A stretch of 64,000 nt of DNA from Silene conica (Eukaryota > Streptophyta > Magnoliopsida > Caryophyllales > Caryophyllaceae), in NCBI GenBank assembly GCA_029255685.2, contig CM055319.2, forward strand, positions 35,117,068-35,181,067, read 5' to 3'. Below the pieces are notes generated by a model. The model was not told where the DNA came from, did not search any database, and saw only the letters and a list, made by a program, of their open reading frames with translations. The stretch's first letter is position 1, and the number at the start of each line of letters is the position of its first letter. This document shows, piece after piece, positions 34,674-47,368 of the stretch. Made by a program: the position numbers and the translations under genes.

Positions 34674-35978
34674 TGATACGTGCAATTTATATAGACTTTT
34701 TAGGTCTATTTTGCACGTATTTGTCCTTTGAATCTTAGCTTTTAGCAACCTTTTTCCTCCGAATTGTCTACTTTGTTGCATTTGTGTTCATTTCAGGCAA
34801 ATGACGAAGAAGAAGAAGAAATGCGCTCAAATCTCAGAAAAATCGGCATTTTTAAGACATCAAGAAAAGAAACTCTCGCCCAATCCTGTAATTCACTCGA
34901 TCGACCTCCGATTCCACTCGATCGAGTGATTGTTGGTTGAAGAAGCTCGATCGAAGACTGCCTATGTTGACATCGAGGACCACCTGAAGGACACTCGATC
35001 GAGTACTGGCAATTACTCGATCGATTGAGAAGGAGCAAGGAACTGCTCGATTGAGTAACTCACTTACTCGATCGAGCTAGGGTGCGGAATTTCAGGGTTC
35101 GAAAGTTTCTAAAATTTGCATAAAAAGGAAAGAAAGGGAAGAAAGAAAAGTATCATTCGACAGTTGGAAAGAAGCAGCTTTTGTAACCTAGATCACATAA
35201 AAACACTTTTCTCATTTTTCTCTAGAATTCTTTTAGTTGAGTTCTTTCAATAAAATTTCAAGCAATCTTTTGGTTCATCTTCCTTCTATTTTGTAGTACG
35301 GTATTCTTCTCCCTATTTTTATTTGTTTCATGTTTTATTTTACCTTCTTGTTCATTATGTTGAATTTTATTTCATGTAATTGCTTTAGTGTTCTTATGAA
35401 ATTGGTTGGCTAAGTCCTTCACTAGGATTTAGGGGAACTATGGCTTAAGATTTGATTATTGTCTTGATTGTCTTAAATTAGAGTTTGCATTTAATCGTTG
35501 CATTTAATAGCTTTTGATTGTTTGAGTCGACGCATCCAATCAACTGTGTGGATTCCCTAACCCTAGATCGAAAGATTGGATTAGGGTAGGCCTGCGACGA
35601 ACTTTAGGATGGATTAACTAGAAGGAAAGTTTGTTAGTTTTATCCTAGGGCGAATAGCGGACCGAAAGGACCTTTTCACTGCCCCTTCCCCGACCTTAAC
35701 ACATTCTTGACTTCTTCTTTTCGCCCTAAGCCATAGTGAACCGAAGATCTTAGTCTTTTCTCTTATCTGTTTAATCGCGTAGTTCTCTGTTTTAGTTTCT
35801 TTTCCGTTGAAACTTTAGACTATAGACAAATTACAAACACCCCCAATTTGGTTACCTAGCAAGCTTTTAAGAAACTTTTAGAATTCCCTTCTCCCTTTGG
35901 ATTCGATACCCGACTGCCTCTACTACATTAGTTGGGACCAATTGGTTTATTTTTGATAGGGTTGCGACAGCTGTGTCA
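34674..35978 (+). repeat. Athila LTR, shared by two copies
   Basis: It runs from TGATACGTGCA to GACAGCTGTGTCA. It holds a class A palindrome array (34894-35076) followed by a weak TATA-like CATAAAAAGG (about 35118). It is the 5' LTR of the element to the right and the 3' LTR of the truncated copy to the left. Confidence 0.93.
34894..35076. repeat. class A palindrome array in Athila LTR
   Basis: About seven CTCGATCGA-cored units in roughly 180 bp; some have drifted (for example GCTCGATTGAGT). The copy in the other LTR is at 44389-44572. It lies 40-50 bp upstream of a TATA-like sequence. Confidence 0.9.
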
Positions 35979-35983
35979 AATTT

Positions 35984-36001
35984 TGGCGTCGTTGCCGGGG
36001 A
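35984..36001 (+). other. Athila-type primer-binding site
   Basis: TGGCGTCGTTGCCGGGGA starts five bases after the LTR end. One base differs from the site at 12699-12716. Confidence 0.85.
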
Positions 36002-37235
36002 GACGGTGTAATTTAATCTGTTCTTTTTAAGTTTGTTTTAGCCTCAGGGAAGCAATTCCTTGAGGCTGTTCTCATATTTCTTCTCTAGTGCTGTGAGTAT
36101 TTTCAGGTACTTTGCACCGAAAAAGTTGGCAATCTTTATCTAAGATGCCTACTATTGCAAGCGATTCTGATCCAAATGTTCAATCACTACCCACCGTATC
36201 TCTGCTTCCTACCGCAAGTGAGGGTACTTTTTCTATCCACCCTTCGTTCTATCAACTGATAGAACGGAATGTGTTTAAAGGAGAAGTAAATGAGGATCCA
36301 GCAAAGCACCTTGAGACATTCACCGACTATTGTTCCACGGTGCCACTAGCTCCTGGTGTGACGCCAAGAGGGTCAAGGAATTCCTTTTCCCTTTTTCCTT
36401 GACCGAGGATGCAAAGGATTGGTGGAGGGATCTAGACAAGGAGAGTTCTGGGCTAACGGATTGGAACTCGTTGGCACTAACCTTCTACCGAAAGTACTTT
36501 CCCCCTCAGAAAGCTAACGCGCTAAGGGCACAAATAATTGACTTCACCCAAAGGGATACTGAAGATTTGAATTGCGCGTGGGGAAGATTTAAAAAGTTGG
36601 TCCGTTCAATCCCATATCACGGGTTTGAACGATGGTTCTTATGTAGCAACTTCTACAATGGGTTGTCCTACTCAAAAAGGGCATTACTAGATTCAGCCGC
36701 TCAAGGTCATTTTTTAGTGAATGTGGCGGATGACAAAGGGTGGCAGCTGATTGATCACATAGCCACTCATGAGGCCCAGTACGGAAATCCACGGGAAGAA
36801 CCGGAGATGAAAGTTGCTTGTGAACCCTCTAAGGCTGGTAACGTGAACCGGGTTCACAATGTTGAGGAGGATGTGTGCGGTAGATGTGGTGAAAAAGGGC
36901 ACAACCCTGTCACGTGCCTAGCTGATTCAGCAAGGGTGATAGCCGACAAACAGTTTAGGTTAGGTAGCTCTTTCTCTGATATGTATGCCGAGTTTTAGAA
37001 AGCAAAGGTTGTTGCTTTCACGGAAGATAGGCTACCGGTTAATCAAGGAAGTGAAACTGGTTAGGGAATTCAACATGAACCGACTGATTCACTAATTTTT
37101 GAGGAATAATGGGAAGGCGTCGCAAGCTTAAGGAGTGGGCGCCCTTACAATAACCATGAGACTGAACTGGAAGCTGTGCCCAGTAGACTGAACGAAGAAC
37201 AGTCCTCAGAAGATCAACAAAATGCTCGAACAACG

Positions 37236-37440
37236 CGATCGAGAGAAAATTTAATCGATCGAGTTCCATAATTGACTCGATCAATTGAATCCGCACTGGG
37301 AAATCCTCGATCGAGTGATCACCTTACTCGATCGACTGGACCTGGTTTGGAAGGCTTACGATCGAGCATAATACAGCCTCGATCGAGTAACTTCGAAGGA
37401 GAAATCACTCGATCGAGTGGAAGCCTAACTCGATCGAGTG
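37236..37440. repeat. class A palindrome array within coding sequence (first copy)
   Basis: About nine GATCGAG-cored units. From 37272 on they are read in one constant phase, giving repeated TRSS / PRSS tetrapeptides. The duplicate is at 38262-38466. Confidence 0.85.
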
Positions 37441-38261
37441 AACTTACCTCTGATACAGAAGGTCAGGCTGATAATTCTCTCAGAATACCCTCCCCTGCTG
37501 TGGGGGTACCACGATCAGTTGCGGAGAAAAAGAAAGCTGCCAAAGTCGTTCCTATGATGAAAATTCCATATCCGGGAAGACTAAAGGACGCAAAGCTCGA
37601 GAAGCAATTCAGTAAGTTTATTGAGATGATCAAAACCATCCAGGTATCCATTCCTTTTGCTGAGGTAATCACCCAAATTCCTCCTTACGCCAAATTTATG
37701 AAAGACATTTTATCGCGTAAGAAGGAACTTGGGGAGGTTGCCACTGTTGCTTCTATGACCGAATCAAGTAGCTTTCTCCTTAGTAATTCTCCCCCTAAGC
37801 AGAAAGACCCCGAGAGTTTTTCCATCACATGTGCCATAGGTAGTGGAACCATAGACAAGGCTGGTAACGTGAACCGGGTTCACAACGTTGAGGAGGATGT
37901 GTGCGATAGATGTGGTGAAAAAGGGCACAACCCTGTCACGTGCCTAGCTGATTCAGCAAGGGTGATAGCCGACAAACAGTTTAGGTTAGGTAGCTCTTTC
38001 TCTGATATGTATGCCGAGTTTTAGAAAGCAAAGGTTGTTGCTTTCACGGAAGATAGGCTACCGGTTAATCAAGGAAGTGAAACTGGTTAGGGAATTCAAC
38101 ATGAACCGACTGATTCACTAATTTTTGAGGAATAATGGGAAGGCGTCGCAAGCTTATGGAGCGGGCGCCCTTACAATAACCATGAGACTGAACTGGAAGC
38201 TGTGCCCAGTAGACTGAACGAAGAACGGTCCTCAGAAGATCAACAAAATGCTCGAACAACG

Positions 38262-38466
38262 CGATCGAGAGAAAATTTAATCGATCGAGTTCCATAATTG
38301 ACTCGATCAATTGAATCCGCACTGGGAAATCCTCGATCGAGTGATCACCTTACTCGATCGACTGAACCTGGTTTGGAAGGCTTACGATCGAGCATAATAC
38401 AGCCTCGATCGAGTAACTTCGAAGGAGAAATCACTCGATCGAGTGGAAGCCTAACTCGATCGAGTG
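38262..38466. repeat. class A palindrome array within coding sequence (second copy)
   Basis: This is the tandem duplicate of the array at 37236-37440, with the same unit order and reading phase. Confidence 0.85.
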
Positions 38467-41400
38467 AACTTACCTCTGATACAGAAGGTCAGGCTGATAA
38501 TTCTCTCAGAATACCCTCCCCTGCTGTGGGGGTACCACGATCAGTTGCGGAGAAAAAGAAAGCTGCCAAAGTCGTTCCTATGATGAAAATTCCATATCCG
38601 GGAAGACTAAAGGACGCAAAGCTCGAGAAGCAATTCAGTAAGTTTATTGAGATGATCAAAAACATCCAGGTATCCATTCCTTTTGCTGAGGTAATCACCC
38701 AAATTCCTCCTTACGCCAAATTTATGAAAGACATTTTATCGCGTAAGAAGGAACTTGGGGAGGTTGCCACTGTTGCTTCTATGACCGAATCAAGTAGCTT
38801 TCTCCTTAGTAATTCTCCCCCTAAGCAGAAAGACCCCGAGAGTTTTTCCATCACATGTGCCATAGGTAGTGGAACCATAGACAAAGCCCTATGTGATCTT
38901 GGGGCTAGCGCCAATGTTATGCCATTTTCTGTTTGTCGTAAGCTTAACCTAGGTCGTCTGAAGGAAACTAACATTACGCTGCAAATGACAGATAGGTCAA
39001 TTAAGACACCTTTAGGTATCTTAGAGGACGTACCTGTCAGAGTAGGTAAGTTCTTCATCCCGGTAGACTTTATTGTGCTGGACATAGCTGAAGACACCCA
39101 CGCACCGATCATCCTAGGTAGACCCTTCTTATGCACTGCTGGGGCAGTCATAGATGTTAGACAGGGACGTTTGACCTTATCGGTGGGGGATGACATAGCC
39201 TCTTTTAATTTGGCTGACTCACTTTCCAGACCTATGATTTCAGATACATCTTATTCTGTTGATATTTTTGAGCATCTTAGCAACGAGACTTGGATAGATT
39301 CTCTGACCGAGGCACCATCGTCAGCACTGAGTCTGCTAAGGAAATATGCAGAGTACACAGGCATTGGTAACGATTCAGAACCAAACCCTCTCGCTCCAGG
39401 TAGGTTGACAAAGGGCGAAAGGAGAGAGGTGGGATCACTGGTAAGTACCTTGTGCTCTCTTGAGGCATAGGTTCCTAAGCGTAAGCCACTTCCATCTCAC
39501 CTTCGTTACGCTTTCCTTGATGACACTGAGCAGTTTCCAGTTATTATTAGCAATAAACTAGACGATGATCAGTTAACTGCTTTACTAACAGTTCTTAAAC
39601 GAAACAGGAAAGCCATGGGATACTCTTTGGATGACATCAAGGGCATCAGTCCTGATGTGTGCATGCACAGGATCGAGCTGGAAGAAGGTCATAAGCCATG
39701 TAGACAAGGACAACGTAAGCTAAACCCGAAGATGGAGGAAGTGGTCATGACCGAGGTGATGAAGTTGTTGGATGCAGGTATCATTTATTCCGTAGGGAAC
39801 TCAAAGTGGGTAAGTCCAGTTCAAGTACTACCTGAAGAATGAGAAAAATGAGCTAATACCCACTCGCTTAGTAACCGGCTGGCGAATGTGCATAGATTAT
39901 CGCCAGCTGAATTCGGCTACTAAGAAAGACCATTTCCCTCTTCCCTTTATCGACCAAATGATTGAAAGGTTAGCATCACATGAATTTTTATGTTATCTAG
40001 AGGGATACTCAGGTTTTTTCCAGATCCCAATTCATCCGGAGGATCAGGAGAAAACCACTTTTACTTGTCCTAAGGGTGCTTTTGCTTATCGCAGAATGCC
40101 TTTTGGGCTATGTAATGCCCCTGCCACCTTCCAAAGGTGCATGATGGGGATATTTTCTGAGTACATAGAGTCAATTATGGAGGTCGTTATGGATGACTTC
40201 AGTGCCTATGGTAACAGTTTCAATGATTGTCTGACTAACCTCGATAAGATTTTGCAGCGCTGTATAGGGGTGAATTTGGTTCTGAACTGGGAGAAATGCC
40301 ATTTTATGGTTAATGAGGGAGTAGTCCTTGGTCATTTGGTTTCTAATCGTGGCATAGAGGTTGATAAGGTAAAGGTGCAAGTGATTAAGCATCTACCACC
40401 CCCAGTCAATGTTAAGGGTGTGAGGAGTTTCCTTGGTCATGTCGGGTTTTATCATCGGTTCATCAAGGACTTCTCAAAGATAGCTAAACCACTTACACAG
40501 TTGCTTTTGAAAGATGCCCCCTTTGTTTTTACTGACGATTGTCTCTCTGCTTTTCAGACCTTGAAACATGCCTTGGTGTCGGCACCGATCATTCAACCCC
40601 CTAACTGGGAGTTACCTTTCGAGATCATGTGCGACACCAGTGACTATGCATTGGGAGCAGTTTTGGGGCAGCGAAAGGAGAAAGCTTTGAGTGCCATTTA
40701 TTACGCGAGCCGAACTCTGGATGGGGCTCAAGTGAAATATGTCACCACTGAGAAAGAACTTTTGGCTGTAATTTTTGCTCTTGACAAATTTCGCTCATAT
40801 CTCCTTGGTTCTAAAGTCATTGTTTTTACATATCACGCAGCCTTGAAGCATCTCTTCGGAAATAAGGAAGCAAAGCCCAGATTACTGCGGTGGATACTCT
40901 TACTTCAGGAATTTGATCTAGAAATAAAGGACAAAAAGGGCGCTGAGAATGTCGTGGCCGACCACCTATCACGCCTAACCTATAAAGAAGAGGAGGATAC
41001 TTTACCCATCAATGATTCTTTTGGTGTTGATTATTCTCTTTTCTCCCTTTGTGCTATTATTGACCAGACTAACGATAAGGTTGAACCATGGTTTGCAGAT
41101 TATGCTAACTTTGAAGCTGGCAAGGAAACGCCGAAAGGCCTCACTTACCAGCAACGCAAGAAGTTCTTACATGATGCTCGACATTACTTCTGGGACGAGC
41201 CTTACCTATTTAAAGAATACGCAGACGGTCTCTACCGACGATGCATCCCACAATGGGAGACTAAGGCAATCCTGGAAGGGTGTCATTCTTCACACTATGG
41301 TGGTCATCACGGTCCATCTCCGACCGTGACTAAGGTACTCCAATCAGGTTTTTATTGGCCCAACATGTTTGCTGACGCTAGAGCTTTTGTTTCCAGGTGT

Positions 41401-42416
41401 GACGAATGCCAGCGAACAGGTAACCTCTCTAAGCGTCATGAAATGCCCCAGAACGACATCTTAGAAGTTGAACTCTTTGATGTCTTGGGTATTGACTACC
41501 AAGGACCTTTCCCAACAAGTCAAGGTAACCGGTATATCTTAGTTGCAGTAGATTATGTGTCAAAATGGGTCGAAGCTGTCGCGACACCTAATTGTGATGC
41601 CAAAACTGTTATTAAGTTATTTCGTAAGATTATCTTCCCTCGTTTTGGAGTCCCACGTGTCGTCATTAGCGATAGAGGTATGCACTTTAAAGAACAGACA
41701 CTAACACATATGTTGACTAAGTTTGGTGCACGGCATCGTAGAGGTTTGGCCTATCACCCATAGACCAGTGGTCAAGTTGAAGTCTCCAATAGGGAACTTA
41801 AGGAGATTTTAGCTAAGGTTGTGTCTAAGTCTCGTAAGGATTGGAGTCAGAAACTCGATGATACCTTATGGGCCTATAGAACAGCTTTCGAAACACCAAT
41901 TGGTGCCTCACCATATCGTTTAGTGTACGGGAAAGCGTATCATTTACCTGTCGAGCTAGAGCATAAGGCATGGTGGGCAATACGCCAACTTAATTATGAT
42001 GCTGACCGTTGTGGTGAGAAACGTCTTTTGCAGATTGATGAGCTTGAAGAATTTCGCCTGAAAGCTTATGAAAGTTCGCGAATTTATAAGGAGAAGTCAA
42101 AAAGATGGCATGACAAGCGCATCCTACCACGGGCATTCCACGTGGGTCAAAAGGTGTTGCTCTTCAATTCCCGTCTAAGATTTTTCCCAGGCAAGCTGAA
42201 ATCACAGTGGACGGGGCCATACATGGTAGTGGGAGTCACCAAATTTGGTTCCGTCGAGTTAAAAGACTCTCAAGGGTCAAAGTTTAAAGTCAACGGTCAC
42301 CAAGTGAAGCGTTATCACGGAACGGAGGAGGTTGGCAATTTGGTCGAACTGCTATTCTTCGACATTGAGGAGAATTGACACCAAGTGAAGAGAAGGTCGT
42401 GCGGGACCTGTTAAAC

Positions 42417-42446
42417 TAGCGCTTCCCGGGAGGCAACCCGGTCTTT
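42417..42446 (+). other. post-integrase hairpin motif
   Basis: CCGGG and CCCGG pair around AGGCAA within GCGCTTCCCGGGAGGCAACC. A similar GCGCTT..GGGAGGCAACCC phrase is, from general knowledge, common after integrase in plant Athila elements. Its function is unknown. Confidence 0.55.
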
Positions 42447-42570
42447 CATGTTTTATTTTCCCTTCGGACAATTTTCTGCTTTTGTACTGTTAAAAACTGT
42501 ATTTGGAGAGTTTTTTTGTTTCTTTTCTGCTGCTGTTTCAATAATATTCACAGGTACACGGACAAAAGGC

Positions 42571-42744
42571 CTCGATCGAGTAACAAATCTACTCGATCGA
42601 GTGGAAAATCTACTCGATCGAACGATTCACCCTGAACAATGTTCGATCGAGTAACCTGCAGCTGAGGGATGATCGATCGAGCGCTTTCCAAATTCGATCG
42701 AGTGGAAAATAAACTCGATCGAAAACTTTCCTAACTCGATCGAC
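42571..42744. repeat. class A palindrome array in Athila 3' tail
   Basis: About eight CTCGATCGA-cored units in 174 bp, between the post-integrase hairpin and the first polypurine-like motif. With the LTR arrays and the duplicated coding array this gives five class A arrays in one element. Confidence 0.9.
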
Positions 42745-44168
42745 TGATGTGCTGCTGCCGAAAGAACTTCTGCTCTCACCTCTCTCAAACCTCACTTTCC
42801 CGTTCGGTTTGGGGAGTTCGTTGTTCCCGTTTTATCCTGTAAGTTCCCATCTCATCTTCTCTTTTTCACCTTGCACAATGAGGACATTGTATCGGTTGGT
42901 TTGGGTAGGTGGTTTATGCTTCCATCTTGTCTGCATTAGAAGCTGAGTCGGAACCTTCATTTTTTGTCTTTTCAAACCTGACATAACCTTTGGCTTTTAC
43001 ATAAGTAGTATGCATGAGTTGTCACTTCACCAGAACACTACTGAACAAATAGACTGGACTTGAGACTTTGGCAAAAAACAATATCTTTCCGAGGTTTAGA
43101 GCTTTTAACTGGTGTCATTCATGATCGATTTATTAGGATTGTGAGTAGTTACTCCCTGCATGTCGTGTAACATTAATTTGCACAAGTATGATTTTTGATT
43201 GCTTATTACCTATATACATTCGGTTTGTGGACGGTATTACATGTTTGGAGAATGCTTGCAAAATCCTTCTTATTCATTTTACCCATTAACTTCACATTAG
43301 CCAAAAAATTGCCAGTTGGCCCTTTAGCTACAATCCATAAACTAAGCCTACCTTCTGCCGAGCTAGTTTAGTAGTTTTAGTGGTACTCGTTTCTTTTTAT
43401 CAATTTTGGCTCGATATTATTGTATGAAGTTGGTGAATGAAAAAAAAACAACAAAAAAAAATTGAAAGAATTGAAAAGTTGCCGAAAAAAGAAAAAAAAT
43501 CAGAAAAAGAAAAAAAATAAAGAGAAAAAGAAAACGGCAAAGAAAAAGAATTGGAATCTCTCTCCTATGTTGCAATCCATATCTTATGAGGAGTTTTATT
43601 TTGAATCTGTGAGTTGATTGCCTAATCACTAAGGCATTTGAGCTTAATTCGGTGAGTTAGAAGTGGATGTTTTATTCGGTTTGATTAGGATGCTAGCTTG
43701 GCTACTTTTCCTCTCATTACCATATTGTTTTGCCTCTTCTTACCCATAGCCTCACTTATCCAAACTTTGCAAGTATTCGGCATGTGATGGACCCTGAATG
43801 GTTAGAATGTATGTGCACGGTAGCTAGAATCTTTTACCATACTAAATTGCATGCACGATTATGTTGGTCGCAGTCTAGGTGAGCGACCTTTCCTCTTTCT
43901 CTCTTACATTCACTTTTTGTACCCTTTGCTTCACGAGATAAGAGTGACCCGTGAGAGTCCATCGTCAAGGGTCTTGCAAGGTTGACAGTTCAGTAGGCCT
44001 TTGACAGGTTGCAACTCATCTGCATACTAGGTTGTGTAGGGCCTTTTCTTATGTCTTAAACATGGTTTGAGTAGACATTTCGGCAGGTGTTCTACGCTCA
44101 GTTCCTTGTTGCAAGGCTAGATGCACCTTATTTGCTTGAGGACAAGCAAAGGTTTGGTTTGGGATATT

Positions 44169-45473
44169 AGATACGTGCAATTTATATAGACTTTTTAGGT
44201 CCATTTTGCACGTATTTGTCCTTTGAATATTAGCTTTTAGCACCCTTTTTCCTCCGAATTGTCTACTTTGTTGCATTTGTGTTCATTTCAGGCAAATAAT
44301 GAAGAAGAAGAAGAAATGCGCTCCAATCCCAAAAAAATCGGCATTTTTAAGACATCAAGAAAAGAAACTCTCGCCCAATCCTGTAATTCACTCGATCAAC
44401 CTCTGATTCCACTCGATCGAGTGATTGTTGGTTGAAAGGAGCTCGATTGAAGACTGCCTATGCTGACATCGAGGACCACCTAAAGGACACTCGATCGAGT
44501 ACTGGCAATTACTCGATCGATTGAGAAGGAGCAAGGAACTGCTCGATCGAGGAACTCACTTACTCGATCGAGCTAGGGTGCGGAATTTCAGGGTTCGAAA
44601 GTTTCTAAAATTTACATAAAAAGGAAAGAAAGGGAAGGAAGAAAGTATCAATCGACAGTTGGAAAGAAGCAGCTTTTGTAACCTAGATCTCATAAAAACA
44701 CTTTTCTCATTTTTCTCTAGAATTCTTTTAGTTGAGTTCTTTAAATAACATTTCAAGCAATCTTTTGGTTCATCTTCCATCTCTTTTGTAGTACGGTATT
44801 CTTCTCCCTATTTTTATTTGATTCATGTTTTATTTTACCTTCTTGTTCATTATGTTGAATTTTATTTCATGTAATTGTTTTAGTGTTCTTATGAAATTGG
44901 TTGGCTAAGTCCTTCACTAGGATTTAGGGGAACTATGGCTTAAGATTTGACTATTGTCTTCAATGTCTTAAATTAGGGTTTGCATTTAATCATTGCATTT
45001 AAAAGCTTTTGATTGTTTGAGTCGACGCATCCAATCAACTGTGTGGATTCCCTAACCCTAGATCGAAAGATTGGATTAGGGTAGGCCTGCGACAAAGTTT
45101 GGGATGGATTAACTAGAGCGAAAGTTTATTAGTTTTATCCTAGGGCGAATAGTGGACCGAAAGGACCTTTTCACCGCCCCTTCCCCGACCTTAACACATT
45201 CTTGACTTCTTCTTTTCGCCCTAAGCCATAGTGAACCAAAGATCTTAGTCTTTTCTCTTATCTGTTTAATCGCGTAGTTCTCTGTTTTAGTTTCTTTTCC
45301 GTTGAAACTTTAGACTATAGACAAATTACAAATACCCCCAATTTGGTTACCTAGCAAGCTTTTAAGAAACTTTCAGAATTCCCTTCTCCCTGTGGATTCG
45401 ATACCCGACTGCCTCTACTACATTAGTTGGGACCAGTTGGTTTATTTTTGATAGGGTTGCGACAGCCGTGTCA
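44169..45473 (+). repeat. Athila 3' LTR, 1305 bp
   Basis: It matches 34674-35978 throughout, including the class A array (44389-44572), and ends GACAGCCGTGTCA. It is followed directly by the tail of a third Athila copy. Confidence 0.93.
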
Positions 45474-47067
45474 TATTCCTTGCCTTGTTTCCATCTTAGT
45501 TTTTCTTTTATGCTTTATAGTTTTGTATATATTTCACCCCGTATGAGCATGTATTAGGTTGTACCCCCTTTTCCCCTATTTTGTAGCCAATGAGGACATT
45601 GTCTAGTTTGGTTTGGGGAGGAGTTGCATCCTTTTGTGTTTGCATTTTTCATTTTTTTGATGCATGCATTCACGTTTCCTTTATGCATTTCTATCTCTTT
45701 TTCACTTTTTGCATTCCTTTTTCAAAAATACAAAAAATGCACGTTTACTTTTGCATATAGTCGAGTCGGAATGGAGTTTTCTGTGATCATATTGCCTTCT
45801 AGGATCTTCGAGTTTATTGTTATTTGCAGTTTTTTTTTTTCACTATCATTTTGTAAAAACCATATAGCATGTCTCGAATTTTGCTTTGAAAACTATACTT
45901 GGACTTTCTGAACTTGACTTGACTTGTATTTGGCAAACCACACATACTTTCTGAGTTTTTAGAGCCACAACCGATGACATTCATGACCAGCTTATCTACG
46001 ATTGAGAGTAGTACTCCCTTCATATCATTGCATTTCACATGTATGACTTTTGATTTCTTTTTGCCTGCACGCATGGTTTTGTAGTTGGTATCACATGTTA
46101 GGAGAGTACTTGCATTTCCCTTTTCTCATTCTACCCATATAACTCCACATTTAGCCCAAAACTGCCAGTTGCCCTATAAACTACACCCAGATTTAGCCTA
46201 CCTTGTGTCGAGCTAGCCGTAGTGTTGTGTTGTGGTATACGTTCATTATATCAATTTTGGTTTGGTCTTTATTTTCGGAGTTGGTATTTGAGATATTGGA
46301 ACTTGAACTCGGGAATATGTTTTGTCATGAACTTTGCAAAAGAAAAAGAAGAAAAGAAAAAAGAAAAAAAAAGATTCCCGTGCTCTATTTATATCTTTTA
46401 GGAATAGAAAAAAAAAAAAGAAAAAAAAGAAAAAGAAAATGTTTGCTAAGAATGATTGTTTGACCGATTCAAGATTCCGGGGTTAGTTGTGTGATATGCC
46501 GAGCATGGCATTGTTTTTGAGTATTTAGGAAGGTTTTACTTTTGGTTTAGTCATGGTAGCTAGCTCGATTCGTTACCCTATCTTACCCATACAGTTTTTT
46601 GCCTCCTTTTACCCATTTTACCTCACATAACCATATTTTTGCAAGTATTCGGCATGTGATAGACTTTGACAGGTTGTTATGCGTGTGTACGGTAGTTAGA
46701 ATCAATTGTCATACTAGTTGCATTGCGTGATATGTTGGTCGCATTTAGGAGAGTGTCTTCATTTTCTTATCCTTCTCTCTTACACATATATGTTCACCCT
46801 TTGATTGAGAGAAGAGCGATCCGGGAGAGTCCAAAGTACACAAGTCGTTCGAGGTCAGACATCCAAGTTGTTTTCATTGCCTGTATGAATTCGTTGCTTT
46901 TGGTTTGAAGTTTATGATGGTTAAATTCTTCATTTGCATGGTCAACAACATGATCCACAGTCGGTTCTGAGGCTATTCCATTCCATTAGGTAGTTAGTCA
47001 GTTGTTTTCCTTCTTTTAGTTGCATTAGTTTGCTTGAGGACAAGCAATGGTTTGGTTTGGGGATATT
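45474..47067 (+). mobile_element. 3' tail of a third, diverged Athila copy
   Basis: Non-coding tail related to 42860-44168 in order and motifs but clearly diverged. It has a polypurine-like TGAGGACATTG..GGTTTGGGGAGG (45591-45622), T-rich and A-rich runs (46330-46440), a block with TATTCGGCATGTGATAG (about 46645) and a polypurine tract at 47034-47067. No coding part of this copy remains. Confidence 0.82.
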
Positions 47068-47368
47068 TGATGCGTGCTTATTTTACATACTTTTTGGCAT
47101 CATTTAGCACGCATTTCTATGCATTTTCACGCACTTTACGTGCCATTTTGCCCCATTTTTCTTCTCTTGGTGTATTTTCTGCTATTTTGCAGGAATTTTG
47201 CAAAAGTTGAGGAAACCAAGTTTTTCTCGTCCAAACTAAGCTCTTTTAGAAGATGGAGCAAGTCAAGGAGTCCCATAACCCCGATTGTGCAGTACCGGAC
47301 TTAAAAGAACGGTAACCAAGGCGAGGACGAAGGACAAAAGCGAAAAAGAAGCAAGTTGTCTGTCATCT

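Larger units (their letters stand above)
36831..38882 (+). repeat. 1026-bp tandem duplication inside gag-pol
   Basis: 36831-37856 and 37857-38882 are two copies of 1026 bp that appear to differ at fewer than about ten positions. The unit length is a multiple of three. Each copy holds the zinc knuckle, a non-coding stretch and a class A palindrome array (37236-37440 and 38262-38466). The copies look much closer to each other than the two LTRs are, so the duplication seems younger than the insertion. Confidence 0.93.
36145..42378 (+). pseudogene. gag-pol: Athila gag-pol region
   Basis: The likely gag ATG is at 36145 (MPTIASDSDPN). Parts: the gag capsid core (about 36230-36800), a zinc knuckle CGRCGEKGHNPVTC (about 36875), a duplicated linker, protease LCDLGASANVMP (about 38890), reverse transcriptase ([38 protein letters not shown], catalytic VMDDF near 40186), RNase H ([13 protein letters not shown], about 40630), the integrase zinc-binding part (HYGGHHG..CDECQR) and core ([20 protein letters not shown]), and the integrase tail ending at 42378. 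The order RT before integrase is gypsy, and the RT phrases are Athila-like. Roughly four or five breaks. Confidence 0.92.
42379..44168 (+). other. Athila 3' tail
   Basis: 1.8 kb after integrase. In order: a small hairpin motif GCGCTTCCCGGGAGGCAACC (about 42419-42446), a class A array (42571-42744), a polypurine-like motif TGAGGACATTGT..GGTTTGGGTAGG (42879-42909), an A-rich run (43440-43530), and the polypurine tract at the LTR edge (44136-44168). Positions 43517-44168 match the truncated copy split by copia. Confidence 0.8.
34674..45473 (+). mobile_element. Athila gypsy retrotransposon with full set of pol domains, broken
   Basis: LTRs at 34674-35978 and 44169-45473 (1305 bp each), an Athila-type primer site, gag, protease, RT, RNase H, integrase and a long 3' tail. 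There are several breaks, roughly four or five, plus a 1026-bp tandem duplication covering the end of gag and the linker. The 5-bp flanks do not match, because the left LTR is shared with a truncated upstream copy and the right LTR abuts another Athila tail. The LTRs differ by perhaps two to three percent. No third ORF was seen after integrase. Confidence 0.93.

Noticed and set aside
34669-45478. A normal pair of target duplications for the central Athila element
   Set aside because: The 5-bp flanks (ATATT and TATTC) do not match; the left LTR is shared with an upstream copy.
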